A stretch of DNA of 64,000 bases from Vanilla planifolia (taxonomy: Eukaryota; Streptophyta; Magnoliopsida; Asparagales; Orchidaceae), in contig CM043878.1 in NCBI GenBank assembly GCA_023846275.1, forward strand, positions 11,973,501 to 12,037,500, read 5' to 3'. This document shows positions 42,401 to 57,400 of the stretch, in pieces. Position 1 is the first letter of the stretch; the number at the start of each line of letters is the position of its first letter. A program made the translations under genes and the position numbers. Below the pieces are notes generated by a model. The model was not told the origin of the DNA and did not search any database. It saw nothing but the letters and a program-made list of their open reading frames with translations.

Positions 42401-45400
42401 CTTTTTTCAAGGTTTGTTTTTTTTAGAATTTTCCCTGTTCTTTGTTTAATGAAGTATGTTCGGATGATTGTAACAGGCTGTTGGAACTTGCAGTAAGGAT
42501 CAAAATTACAGTTGGCAATCGATAGAGGCTGCACTATACTGCATCCAAGCTATATCCAAGTCAATTTCACCACAGGAAGTGGTAATACTGCCTCAGGTAT
42601 GTCTTACAAATGCTCATTCCTTGATGCATAGTCATCTTATTTTGCTAGACATTGGATTTTTCACTCTTATATTAGATTCAGAAAATTATCACTAGACAAA
42701 AGCATAGACCACTATTCCATAATAGGAATGTGGTTTGTTTGGGCATCCGTATCCAATGCAATTAGGATAACTTTGAGCTGGGTCTCGGAGTAATATTCTC
42801 AGGAGCTTTTATTATTCGCCTGCATTGGACAATTGCCATCTTTCAACTTGGGTAGAAGTAGCTCCTTCTTTAAAGCATGGTACAAGATTTTCATTGGACC
42901 TTTTGTTAAACAATATTTTATTGATGATAATGGTAAATACTAGGGAAGTCAGATTGTTGGCGAGCCAATAATGTAACAATTATGAGAGATAAAATTCTAG
43001 GTCAAAATAGGAGTGACCAAAAGGCTGGAAACAAATTCAAGCGGAACCACAATCCATGGTGAACTGATGCTTAGAAGGCTAGGAACTAGCTGAGGTTAGA
43101 TGCCTTACCTTTCCTAATGATCCTGGATAAAGCAGGTGCCAAATGCAGTTGGAGGATTATGGCACAACTAAAGGAAATAGCTGCAAATGTTTTGGTCGAG
43201 TGCCTTGGGATATGGAAATCACAATGCTCCCTGTTTGGGTCCAAGGCACAGCGAGACATGTTAAATTGGTGCTGCACTATTCTAAAGAAAATAATTCTTT
43301 TTTAAACCAAAATGTCATGTAAAGTTTTGTTCAAACTAAAGAACATACGAGACTTTGCAACTTGTTTAATAACATCACATCTCTTTATCAAATCTTTTAA
43401 ATATAGTAAGATTATCAAGTTGAGTAATTTTTCAAGATTGTAATAGATTAATCAATTAAAGCAAGCAAAAAGGCAAGATATGCAATAGAAGGGGATAAGA
43501 TTTTAAAGTGATTTGATTTAAGCCTACATTCACCCCTAAGCAACCCACTTGGGCACCACTATTCAAAGCACTCTTTTGTTGTTGCCTAGTGGAGAAAATC
43601 AAGTACAATCAAAGATTTTTCACGATCAACCCAATCCAAATTCGCTTAACAGTTGTGAGCATAGCCAATTGCTCCAAAGCACAAGCTCACTCAATGATGA
43701 AGCAAATATACATTTAAGAACACAAGAAAACTAGTAGATTAACTAAACAAAGATATTGGTTAAGCTGAAAGTTTGTGATGCAAAATAATCAATAATGTTT
43801 AGTTTAAGATGTTTTCACTGTTTCCCTCAATTGAACAAATATTGCAATTAATACATTACTCACGTGACAATCTACTCTCTAAGTGGAAATGCATGTTATT
43901 ATAGTAGTTTGCTGCTCTCAAATTGTAGTATTTTTTTCCTCCCTATTATCATCTTCGTGTTTTTATTTTATGAACTATACTTAGACTATGGGATGGTTAG
44001 AATCTTAAAAGAAGGCTCAACGGCTCTTAAAATGGCTAATTTTATATTTAAGACAAGTTTGAGCTAGCCGTTATACATTTTTTGTCTCATTTGTATGGTC
44101 TGTTAAGTATATCTTACCGTCTGATGCCTAGATAATAAACTATTTGTACTTTTTGTAAGAATAGTAACGTATTGTACAAAAGTTTTGATTTTTCCTTCAT
44201 ATGTAGTGAATAAGTATTACATATTGTCCAAATATTAATGTAATGCATTATATTTTCATGCTTAGGCAATTATATCCCTATTGACTCAATTCTTGTGATT
44301 CATAGTTTTGTTGTTTCCTGTATGTATCAATTTTACTTCAATGTAAGAAATTCTTGAGATATCTTTCTATCAAGCAACATTGCTTTTCATATTTGGAAGG
44401 TATATGACCCTATGGCCTAAATCAATCTTGTTATTTTATCATTTTATTCCTTTAAAAACAGTTCCTACTTTCTTTGATTTAAAAAAAAAATAGATGCATT
44501 CAAATTTTGCTTGTGTTATCTTATTGTTTCCCAATTATACTAGGAATCTCTCTATGCCTAATAATTTAAACAAAATCATTATTCCATTCTCTTCAGTATT
44601 TGGAAAGAAATTAGTTATCACATAATGGACTAGCTTATCCCTATTTCTTTTTTGGGAAGATAATTTCATTGGTCATCATCTTAATCTCTCCTCTAATCTG
44701 GTTATATTATAATATCTTGTAAAATACTTGTGTTTCTCCCCCTTTGGGCTACTTTAAGCTTAGTATTGCTCACCACATTACAGTGGTTTTTGTAATTTTT
44801 GGTGGTCTCGTTCAGGACCATAATGGTTCTTTGATTCATACTTCTACGTGACTCAATTTAAGCACATTGATGATTTTCTCCTTAGTAACATCCCTAGGGT
44901 TATTTTGCTATGTTTCTTGTAATATCATTGTTATTTTCTTTTGGCACTGATAATAAACAAATAATGGATAGGCTGTTCAATCCTATTTTTTTCTGATATC
45001 ACTCTAACTTAATAAAAAATATTAAATACTTAATTATTAAAATTAACAACTTTTTTTTACTCTTTTTCCTAGGTTTCTTCTAGCCTTTTAATTGAAACCT
45101 CAATTGCTTATACTTCCTCTCAATCTATTAGTTGCTATCTTTCAGGAATGACTAAACATGGTAAAAGTTATCAGCCTTATATTCAAGCTTTTAGAAATGT
45201 TCTTGATGTTTGTGATGCCACCACAATTCTTTCACTTAACAGCTTATCTTTCTTTAAAACTTTATAAAACACCTATGCTCTGATTACTCTCAGTAACTCT
45301 GCCTTTCCTGCTGCTCATTTCTTGGGTTCTTTCATCTTAATTTCCCATTTTAAATTTACTGTCATCCATTTTTCTAATCTAGATGGAGGTTCGAAATTTC

Positions 45401-48400
45401 TTTCAAACAACCCTTGGTTGAAAAATGTTAGAAGATGGTTTTCTTTCTTTTATTAGAGAGTATCTTTTTCTGTGCTCTCATTGTAATAATTAGTATTTAA
45501 AAATTCCTAAGCAATTCTAATTCTCGTCTTGCTTTCTCTTGTAGGTTTTTCCTCATGGATAATGGTATTTTCAATGTGGCTTTCACTTATATCAAGATGT
45601 TCAAATTTTGCTTGATTGAGGGGTTTTTGATGGCCTGTAGAGTGTAGTTTCTGGCTGGCTGCAAGGATGATAAGAAAAGCCAGCAGATATTTCCTTCTTA
45701 TTGTCCTTACTTTTGTAGCAAATTATAGTATTGCATCTATAAACTATGCATAGTTTGGTTCTTTAGGGCAGGGGATGCAGACAGGACACAAACTTTTTAA
45801 ATTGATTAGGTTCATTTTACTTGTCCATTGTTTTGCAAGATGCTCTTTGATGCATCCTTAGCTTGATCTAACTTACTACAACTTGATAGAAATTAACAAA
45901 ATAAAAAATAAAAACAGCTTTTAGTCATCTTTTACACTATCCACTCTGTTGGAGGACCTAGGAAAAATGGTCAACGAGAAGATTCATCAAAAGCTCATGA
46001 TGCAATTCTTTTGCCTTTAGGTATTTTCACAAGGTTCTTATGAGACCTAGAAGATTAGGGTGGTCATATGAAAAACACCTGGATCACTTGTAGTTCCATT
46101 TTTGTGTAGAACGATTGACTAACTATAAAAAAATTTCATGGGATGACACTCTGAAACAAATTTTTGTTCCTATAGATATTTTCGTGGAATGGTTATGCTT
46201 TCTAATCTCATAGGGGTCTAAGAACAAAGCATGAGAAGACTTTTGAGCCATCCTCTACTTGCTCGTGGGATATTGGGGATTCATGTAGTCAATCACCCAT
46301 GAAAAAGATAAGGAGGCTATTCCATTAAATTATGTTACTCATGGATTCTTTTTATCTAAAGTGCTCTGGTGGGATATGAGAGAGTTAAGCAACCTCTAAA
46401 ATGGTTTGTAGGTTAACTAATGTGGCAATTCTTAGAGCCTTCAATTTTTTTTTCTTAAATACTATAATGTTCACATTGAACCTAGTTTGAATTTAGGAAC
46501 TCTTCTAAAAGGTCTTGCAAAGACTCCTAATAAGGATGTGAAAAGATTCTTACCATCTTGTTAAAGGCATGTTGAAAGAGGAAATCCTCAAGCCCTAGTG
46601 TTGATAAGGATCCTTGGAATTGATATTTGGGTAGCGGTCACAATTGCATCATAACATGAATTCCTTGAAGCTGGAAATCATCTATCTAGTAGCCAATGGC
46701 ACTAGCCAACAAAATGTCAAGGCAATCTTTTGGTTGAGCCCCCTCCACTCCACCCCCTGGTTTGGAGTGATAGGTTTATTGTAAACCTTGGGTTCTTGTT
46801 GGTTATAGCATTTGTGTGTTCTATTCTTTTTTGTCCAACTTCGTAATTTTAAGTACTCAATCACTATCAGTGGAAAGATAAAACCTGAATTTTGTTTGGA
46901 TCCTTTCTTGAGTGAGGTCAGAGTGAGACTATATATACTTGCAAAATAACATATAGGTCTACCTGCCTGCTTGACAATGGGTTTCAAGAAAGTAGAAATT
47001 GTCAAAAGCTAGCATTGAAACAAAAATTTGGAAAATCTATATGATAAAATGGCAAAAAGATTGTGCTTAGAGGTTTATTTTTATCTTTCCGGTTCTTCTC
47101 ATCCTACAACCGTCTGTACACTATATACAGATGGGTATCCAGAGATTGAACTATGCTTCACAGATTCATCCTACAAATAATGAGTATTAACATGCATTTA
47201 TGGTATGATAACGACCATCTCTAATAATTTTGTAAACAATTTGTTGTTCCTTACATATTCTGTGATTGTTTCTTGTTTCCTTTTCTTTCGAGTCCATTTT
47301 ACAACAATATTCATTCTTAAAGTATTGGAGAAAAAGATCAATTCACTTTAGAAGAAAGGACCAAGGAATTTACCGCATTATAAGATCAGTTTGCCATTTT
47401 ATAGGTCCATGATTATGAGAAGTTTGGTTGATTAGGCATCTTACATGTCCCAACAATCGATTTATAGCACACTGAGCAAAGAAAGATTGCACCATACTCA
47501 AGGGTAATGGAAGCATCGGAGTTAAACAAAGGATATACTAACGTTAATTACTGTTAGATGTCCACTGTATTAAAGTTTATTGATTAATTGTAGTTTTAAT
47601 CACTACATACAACTAGCCACGAAATGTTTTATCTCTGCCACTTTATAATTGTCTTTAATTTGATTGTATTTCCTTAGAGAACTTATTTCAAAATCTCAGT
47701 TCTTAATATGTTTTTAGTTAATTTGTTGCTAGTTATGGTTTTAATCCACTTACAGCCATTTCTTACCCTAATTATATCTTTTAAATGGGATACTAATTTA
47801 CTTGTCTGATATTTAAACTAAGAAAAGAATCACATATATGTTAATTATCTATGATTTGCCTGAGCAGTGACCAATTAGCTTTAGTTGGGCAGTAAGCATA
47901 TAATGATGGGAATAGAATATGTTAAAATTGTTGATAAAGAATATTCTATGGAGAATTTCCTATCTTTCAGTAACTTAAGCATGATGCATTTTTGTTTTTG
48001 CTTGTGAAGTCCTATTTGATGTTCCTTAACGTAAAAAGTAGCTGTAAAATCTCAGGTTATGACATTACTACCAAAGCTCCCTCACCAACCTCAACTACTT
48101 CAGACCGGTAATTACTTTCTTTGCTACCTGTCTCCAGTTTCCGCATATAATTTTGATTTCCTGGCTCTTGATATATAGTTTGTGCTACAATTGGTGCGTA
48201 TTCAAAATGGATAAATTCTGCTCCTGTTGAACACCCAATCCTGCCTCCACTTGTTGATATTCTGACTAGAGGCATGAGCACATCAGAAGATGCTGCTGCA
48301 GCTGCCACTATTGCATTCAAATACATATGTGAAGGTATGGCTTCCTTGTATTCGGTGCTTGCTTGTCAATTCCATGTAGTTTCATGTGTAATCATGGAGC

Positions 48401-51400
48401 TCTTTATGATGTATGATAACAGCAGTGCAATGTTTATGCTCCAAGTCTGTTGATACTATCTTGATTGATATTTTAGAACTGATACCAACTCCTTGTTTAG
48501 CAAATCTCTTTGTATTCAGTTATTATAGTATCCTTTGCTTGTGAACTGGGGGCAATGATGGACCGTTGGCTGGATATGTAGATCACAATGGCTGCAATTT
48601 TTTTTTTTTTGGCTTTTAAATTCATGCCATAACTCCATTATTCAAAATTCACTGAGCAATTTGATAATGATAAGCATGATTAAATCATTATTGTGCTGGC
48701 TAAACTCTAGTTGGTGCTTTGTCTGCCAAAGTTTGCAATATAAACTCAAGATTTAAGTGGAAAAATCTAAAATTTGATAATACAAATGTACTGAGAGGGA
48801 TGTGGCATCTTGACCAATGCTTAATGTATTTGTTTTTGTTGTGGTGCAGCAGAATCTACTACTTGTTATGCAGGAGTAGCATATTTAAGTAGCATTTTCT
48901 GGTTGTTTTCAAGTTCAGATGCTGTACTTTATGGTTTATTGTTTTATAATGAGCGATTTACAGTTGTATTTATATCTAGATTGCAAGAAGCAGTTTTCTG
49001 GATCACTGGATGGTCTTTTTCACATCTACCATATTGCAATCAGTGGTGAAGGTGGGTACAAAGTATCAGCTGATGACTCGATGCATCTGGTAGAAGCTTT
49101 AAGGTGAATTGCTCTTTATTTGATGAAATGATAGTACATGTTGAAATTTTTACTGTTTTGATTTGTCTTGCACTGTGTATGGTTCTTCTTTTTTTATTCC
49201 TTGAGTTAAAATTTTTTCTCTTCATTTTGACTAAGTTTTTTCATTGGCTTTTCATAGTGTGGTTATTACTGAAGTACCACCAGAGCAAGCGAAGAAGGCT
49301 TTGGAGTTGCTTTGCCTTCCTACTGTCACTCCATTACAAGTTTGCTATTCTTCTCTAACTTTTTATGTTTTTGACATTGAGAAAATCTACAAATGAACTT
49401 GACTAATTTTATTTTGCTTATTTTAGTCATTAATACATGCGAACAAACAGGAAATAATTGCCCAAGGAGGTGCTGTCTTGCAACAAATACCAGCACGACA
49501 ACTTACTATTCATATTGACAGACTTGGATGCATTTTCAGGTTAATAAACCAGTAGTTCAGTGATTCATTTGTGTTCTCCTTAGTGAAGTTATGCATTCAT
49601 TTACTGATTTACTGGGCTTTTTCCAGGAACGTAAACCTGCCTGAAGTTGTGGCAGATGCTGTGCAGAAGCTTTGGCCACTTTTTAAAACAATCTTTGATC
49701 TGTAAGAATCAATGGCTGGTTTCATTTGGTTCTTGATATAATAAAGTATGCTTTTAGTGTCTCTTTGATTGAATCATGTACGATACTTCTCTAGCCGTGC
49801 TTGGGACATGCGAACCATGGAGTCATTATGTCGAGCTTGTAAATATGCAGTGAGTATCCAAGAACTTCAATATAAATGCATCCATAATATATCCAAAAGA
49901 ATTATAAGTTATTAATTTCTTTGTTTGTTAGTTGTCAATTTGTAGAATAATGTATGTTAGTAAATGGATATATGTCTCCCTATCTGTATTAATCTTTTCC
50001 GTAGAAGTACTGTTTAATATTTGCTAGAGGCATTGAAGATATTTAAAATGTTTCTATAATAGATATGAAAACTTTGAGAAACAACTACTGGTGAGTGGAA
50101 GGATTAATGTATAAATTCCTTAATCTTTTTTATCGTGTTCTGATGGAGTTTGTTCTCTATTTGATTTGAAGTTATCATGTTACCCATTAATGACTTCAGT
50201 TATTATAGAAAAATAAAGTCAAAGCATCCTTTTTTTTTATTGTGAAATTTTACGTTTGATATTTATGACATGTATCTGAGAATTACATGCATACACTTAA
50301 ATGAAAGTTTCTTCCTAATTCACAACTTATGTTTGCAACTGATGTTAGACTTTTATGTTAACTACATTATATGACATTTATTATATTTCTCAAATAAGGC
50401 TACATTAACAAGTCAGTTCCTAGAAAAAAAATAATTTGATGATGGAATTGTCTTTAACAAGATTCTAACATTTTCAAAGAAATGGAATTCTTTTGACACA
50501 TGATCTAATTAAAAAAAAAAACAATTTAGAATATATTTTTGGAATTTCTATTTTATTTTTTTACATTATAAAGGCATGTGCAATGACGGCTCACTTGTGT
50601 TCATTAGTGCTTTCGGTTGTCATTGTTTATTATATTATAGTCAAAAAGTTATGATAGTTGTATTTGTGGTTACATTCCTTTTGAAGTGTCTCATTATATT
50701 TGCTTTTTGTTGTGTTTAAATGAAATGCAAGATTGGTTAGGGATGCTCAACTTATGAAATGACATTTAAGAGTTAAATAACTTTTTGGTGTGAATCTAGA
50801 GTAAAATTTATATGTTGCAAGAATCGTTGAGATAGAGTACTAATATAGTGCTTAAATTATTGCTACAAGTAACTTGATGTCTCTATAAGCTCTTTTTTTA
50901 TGTATTCTACAAAATGATGGAAAATAGATTTTAATATTAAATAAGTTCATATTGACTTATAGTGTCGTATGTATGTCACACAAGATAGATGTGAATTATT
51001 CTTTTTGAAGTTTGAGACAACTAAATGTGTAGGAGAAATAAAATTGTAATGAAAGCAAAAGCGGAGTTAATAGGAAAGTTCATGTATAATGATTTATGTT
51101 TATCCAATTCAACTACTTGTGTCTGCATGCTCAACAAAAAATTGGTTCTCTCACATGCCTTCAAAATCATAAGTATACAAAACCTTTACACATTGGCCCT
51201 TGAGGAGGCATATACAAAGCACCCCAAAAATGTTTATTATTGACCTAGAGAAGATCAACACAAATGTCCGAAAGAGTAATACAAGCCCCATATGCTTAAA
51301 TATCTTAAAGGAGGCATAACCATTGATACCAATTTATACAATTTTCTAACCCAAATGAAGTATGAACTACATAATAAATAATAGTGAAATTATGATAAGA

Positions 51401-54400
51401 AGAATGATCTTAGAATAACTTGCTTGTTATTAGATGTCATTGATGAAAGAGTGCAAATGAGGGCAAACCTCAGATTCATGAATATCACATTATGCTTAGG
51501 TTTTGATGTTGCTCTTACAATTACAAATCAACAGTGAATAATTTTTCACTAAAGCTTGTGTTTGATAGAGGATGCATCGGATAATTTTCCCTTTAGGATT
51601 TTCCAAGTTTAGCATTGGTGATTCCAATCCCTTTGAACAACCCTTTCAAGAGATAAGCTCTATCTTGACGGGGATTTGCAATGGATGGCTTTGAAGAATA
51701 TATAGAATAAAATGGAAGAAATATGAATTAACCATTTTATAATAGAACTGAAAGATCTTGCAAAGAATGTTGCACTCAAGGACAATCTCAAAACAGGCTT
51801 TCTTATCGCTAGAGTGAGCCTTCTCCCCTAGATTAGCTTCTTAAAACAAATCCTCTCAATTATTGGTGCTCAACATGGACGCTTCTTGTACCTCCCTTCT
51901 CCTTTGAATTGGACTGCAGTAATTCCCACTCATCGCTTTTTGTTTGTATTCCTACTCAATACTACAAATGTCTTCTTGGTTAGAAAAGAAGGAAAGGAGA
52001 TTCAAATCGGCTAATTTTTGGATCTATTGTGTTACATTCTTTTTTCTTCTAACTTGGGGCATTTATTTCTCCATACAAAATCTTTGTACCTTGTTTTTGT
52101 GGTAATGAAATTGAGCAATGGGTTCACCTTCAAAAACGAATCATATGCATCAATAAGCCAAGTTTATTTGAGAGGAAAAACGAATAAAAGAATTCTAAAA
52201 TAATTATTTACAAATCTTAAATAAAATGTTTGTCTGCAACCTTTTGTGCCAAAATTTATGTTTTTGTAAATATTTTCTAATTTTAAATAATTTAAAAAAC
52301 AATTAAATAAGTTCATAAGTTGTAATATTGAACTTGTGTATCAAACAATTTGATTAGGATCAATGATCCAATGAAAGTTCAATAAAAAATCTAATACTAT
52401 CCCATTTTACCTAATTGAATTGTCTAATAAAAATTGAGACCCTATTGACATAAATTGTTTGTAAAAATCAAACAAGCCAATCTTTTGATGATTAATCTAG
52501 TCTATATATGACAAGGCCAAAATGGCTATTTTGCACAATGCAATAACAAATCGTCTGATATGAGAATCAATCATAAATTCATGCCCTGAAAATCAACATA
52601 AGAAAAGCTACCAAAGGATTTTGCAATTATGTAAGTGCAAACATAATCATGCGTATAGAATTGCCTAGTCAAAGCTTTGATCAGGCACATATGGATCATC
52701 ACAAACTTATATAATGCGCATATAGATAGCACTTGTATATAGATTAAATGTAACATGTGCAGCTTGTGCAAACCGTACTGATACGCATTGAAATAATGCT
52801 GGAGCACCTAGTGGCATAACAACAAATTCTGTGAGCAATCAACTAGAGAATGTAATACATGTGCAGCTTATAACACGATTGAATTTTATATGTAAACGAT
52901 AGCAATAATGTGCGTATAAGTTTTAGCATCATGCACAACAAATAGAAATTATGCACATACAAGTTTGTGCACATGGAATCTTAAGCCCGTGAGATTAATA
53001 GATTATATACAATAATAACAAATTTGAAACTGAAGTTTAGGATTGGATATCTTAAGTTGTTGTAGTGGTCCTTGAATTAATCCAAAAGGCTTCTTTGGAT
53101 AGATGTAAGGGGACTGAATGCCCATTTGTGTTTTACTCCTTTACATTTCATTAGATAGTGATCCATCTGAAACTTGAGAGATTTACCTTTACTCATAATA
53201 CTATGACCTTGAAAGCAAAACAAAGCACTTATGGAGAATAAGGGAAAAAAGAGCCCAAGAGGTTTGGAGGACCTTAAGTATGTGGTCTATTGTTTTCTTT
53301 GGGGTTCTTAATTGAAGTCAAAGGGAGTGAAATAAACTTATGAAAAGGATAAGAGATCCCATAAAAAAAATTTATTTCTAATTGAGAGCCCTTATTGGAT
53401 GACATCATGAGAACACAAACTATTTCTTGTTGGAGTGTATTGTGGATTTTGTCATGTTGACAAGAGTTGCTATCAACCATAAGATTTCTACCTTTCTAAG
53501 AGAGATTTTTTGTTTTTTAAATCTTAAGCAAGACTAGAAATTGAAGGTGACCACAACTGTAAAGTAGAAAAGCGAGTCAGACACAAGAATTCACTAAGCC
53601 AATTGGATAGATCATTGAAAGTGACAGAGATAGAATCAAAGCTCCCTGAGACATAAGGGAGGTATAGTTGCTTGCTAGGAGGAAGGGGGATTCCAAAAAG
53701 ATGCCATTAGGCACTATAGAAGATAGGGGTCTAATCAAGGCTCACCTTCACTTACGTATCCGAGTGGTTAACAATCATAAGTATAGAAATTTAGATGGTG
53801 CAGTTGGTGTTAACTTTCACATAGACAAGTTAAAAAAAAAGTTCGGAATTATTGACAATAAACTTGTCCATCTTAATTAGTTTACTCACAAAACTAGTAA
53901 TCGTCAAGTGACAAATTTTAGATCTAAGGCCCTAGAAATTTTATCCATAGGGAATGCAGTTGAAGTTGTTATTGTCTAATAAAATTTTAAGGGTCAAGAT
54001 CTTGATGATGATGATGCGACTTTGAGGGTCCAAAGATCGGCTTGAACATCATCAAAGCTTGAAAATAGAGAGAATTTGAATAGAAAGAAATCTTGATAAA
54101 AGGTAAAGACTTCAAATTTGTTCCTTTTTTTTTGTGGTATCCAATTCCAATGAGTAAAGAAGTGCCTCTTGGTACAATAGCCAGTGAGAGAAAGAGCCTA
54201 ACACTATCTAGCCATAACAATAATATTACTTTTGCAAGTATATAGTCTAGGTGTTGGGAGGAGCAAGTCCTTCTGAAGAATAAGTGTTTTGAGTCAAGAG
54301 ATGGGCTAGCTAAAACAGGATTTGAGTGATCTATAGAAGAGGACTAGTGGTTTGATTAAAAGGCTTAGGACTGACTAGCTTTGAAGGTTCAAGTTATCGC

Positions 54401-57400
54401 AAAGGGGTTGGAATGGAGGTCAAAATGGCAAGGGTAAGGGAAGATGCTTTTGTTGTGGTCTAAGATGAGGGAGATGTGATGATATAGGGGTGGGAGGTCA
54501 TGGGAGAGGCTCAAGGTGAGATCGTTCACAACTGAACGAAGGGCTATGGGTTGTTTATCGAAGAAGGATGGAAGGAGTGTGGGACTTAAAGCAGGAAACT
54601 AGAGAAGAAGTAGTCGAGGATGAAGAGGCCAAAGAGATAAGGGAAGAAGGTCATGATAGTGCTCAGGATGAGGGGAATGGCTGAAAAAGATGGAGGCAAA
54701 GATGATAGGAGAATGGTTGGTCAGTCTTATGTAGAGAGGGTGGAGCATTGTTGTAGACTCCTTCAATAGAAGCTTGTTCCAGGAGGAGAGGGGAGGATGT
54801 TGTCTCTTAGACATGGTGGAAATCTAGACGACTTGACAGCAAGGAGAGAAACAAGGGCTACAAGAAGCAGTGCAATCAAGGACAGTGATCTTAGGAAGTG
54901 ATGGATTCAAGGATAGGGAGCATGATGACAAGCTTGGTGGTTGAAGGGAGCTCAACCAACTGTGAGCTTGCAAACAAGCTTGAGATGGCCTATCAAAATT
55001 GAAGTTCTCTAAGGCAAGCTTGGATGCAGCACTAGTAACGGCGATGTTGATGTGTGTGCAAGACCTTAACATACAATACAGGGCTTCCAAAGCGGCAAAC
55101 ATGGTGGAACTCCAGACGACTTGACAGCAAGGAGAGAAACAAGGGCTACAAGAAGCAGTGCAATCAAGGACAATGATCTTAGGAAGTGATGGATTCAAGG
55201 ATAGGGAACATGATGACAAGCTTGGTGGTTGAAGGGAGCTCAACCAACTGTGAGCTTGCAAATGAGCTTGAGATGGCCTAAAGTTCTCTAAGGCAGGCTT
55301 GGATGCAACACTAGCAATGGCGATGTTGATGTGTGTGCAAGACCTTGACATACAATACAGGGCTTCCAAAGTGGCAAACATGAGTGAGAAGGCAATTCTA
55401 AGGCTGACGACTCAGGCATGAGCTCAAGGATGACACAAAGCTCATGTGAAAACTGTCATTGACATGTACTCACCCTAGCTTAAGATTGATGCATGATCTT
55501 GAATGTTAAACTTGTTCTTGGTGCACCTAGCTTACCAATCCAATACTCCAAAAGCATTGAACAATTTCTATTGACATATGACTTCTATATTCTTAAGTTT
55601 GTTACCATCAAGCATCTTAAGTGGCTCATAGGTCATGGATTACATGCGTTTCATCTGATCTGATGGAAGTGACTGCAAGGTGCCTTAGATGATTTGATTT
55701 GCTGGGGTTCTTAAGCAGTAGAGTTACATCTAAGTTGTTTAGGTTTCATGGAAGAAAAATGTGGAATGTATCCAGTAAGAAAAAAATGGAGATCCTGTAT
55801 GGCATAGCAACACCGTTGATGCAATCAAACGTAGAAGTTCTGTAGTCCTGATATCAATTCTAAAAGTAATTAGGAACTAATTTAACAATCTGTCAGCTTC
55901 ATTTTAATCACTGCAAAAAAAAATCTATCACCTGTTGAGATACTACCTTTTGCTTATGATTTTTTGATCCTGAATTTGATGGGGGTTTTTTAATTTCATG
56001 GAAGAAAAGCGGGACTGCCTTAAAGCAGATGGCCCAAAGGAATCCACTTCTAATTTTTATTTTTTGGGGCAGTAATTGCTTAAGGCCATGCTTAACACTT
56101 TCTCCACATGGTATCAATTAATGTAGACAGTTCTTATTTGGTATTTCTAGTTACATAACCTAAGGGTTGTCCTCCAAATGGTTTCTTCATATATGGCAGG
56201 AGAAGGTTTTTGGCAATGTCGATGCACATAACTTCGTTTTGCTGCAATATTTAAATTGTTGATTGAGTTTTTGTAGGTGTTGTGTGAGGAAAAATTTCAG
56301 AGTTCTTTCCTTAAAACTCAATCAGCTATTAGTCTGAATTAATTTCTAATCTCCTGTTAGGTGAGAACATCTGCAAATTTTATGGGTGCGACAATTGGAG
56401 CAATGCTAGAAGCAATCCAGTCTTTGTATCAGCAACATAATCAATCTTGCTTTCTTTATCTGTCAAGTGAAGTTATAAAAGTAAATCATTTTAACTGCTT
56501 TTTATTTATTAAATTATTTAGCTCCATCCCTGTTAACGTAGTTGATTTGTTTGCAGAAATTTGGGTTTGATCCATCTTGTGCCCTCTACCTCAGGAATTT
56601 GATAGAAATATTATTCAGCCACACGACAAAACTTCTTTTGACAATTCAAGTATTTATGAATTCTTTGATGCCATCTAACTAATTCTTTTTTTTTTTTTTT
56701 AACTAAGTGATCCTTATAATTCCATCATTGACCAGATTATTTTTGTGTGCTTTAATGCAGGATTTCACTGCTAGACCCGATATAGCAGATGACTGTTATT
56801 TGTTAGCATCAAGATGCATTCGTTACTGTCCGCAAATATTTGTGCCTTCCTCTTCGTTTTCTTTATTGGTTGACTGTGCAATGGTTGGAGCAACCATTCA
56901 ACACAGGTAAACTTTGGTCTCTTTTTTCTTTGTATTTTTGGCAAGTTTTCTGCTCAATATGTTTTTGGCTTTTTTCTATAGCTTGTTTAATAAAGTCTTC
57001 TTGTTCTTGTAACATCCTATGATGTATGTCTAAAGTTGAGTTGGCTTTTTCTTCTTCCTTCATTTGGGGTCAAGATTCAAATGTAAAGTTAAAAGCCATT
57101 TCATATGTTTGAATGCTGTGAATGAAGCTATTTAGTACAAAAAAATATATTTTCATAAATCTGGGATAATACTATCAGTCTATGAATGATACGACAAGTA
57201 GAACATTCTTGTTCGATGCTTAAATCAACATTGTAAGTAGCTAACTAGCGATCTGTTCGGTGGTAAATCTACAATTCGCTGTTTCTAAAAACACTTGAAA
57301 ACTTCCTTCCCTATTCTTTTAATTTGTCATTTGTTGATTATGTTTACTTTTTAGCCAATTTTGCATAATGAAAGGATGACATTTATCCTCAAATGTTGCT

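Noticed and set aside
43086..43305. Overlapping open frames on both strands in intron 15
   Set aside because: They are mutual shadows in less AT-rich sequence with no family match.
54824..55381. 185-codon minus-strand open frame as a gene
   Set aside because: The peptide is duplicated with the DNA, has no known domain and lies in a decayed intron.
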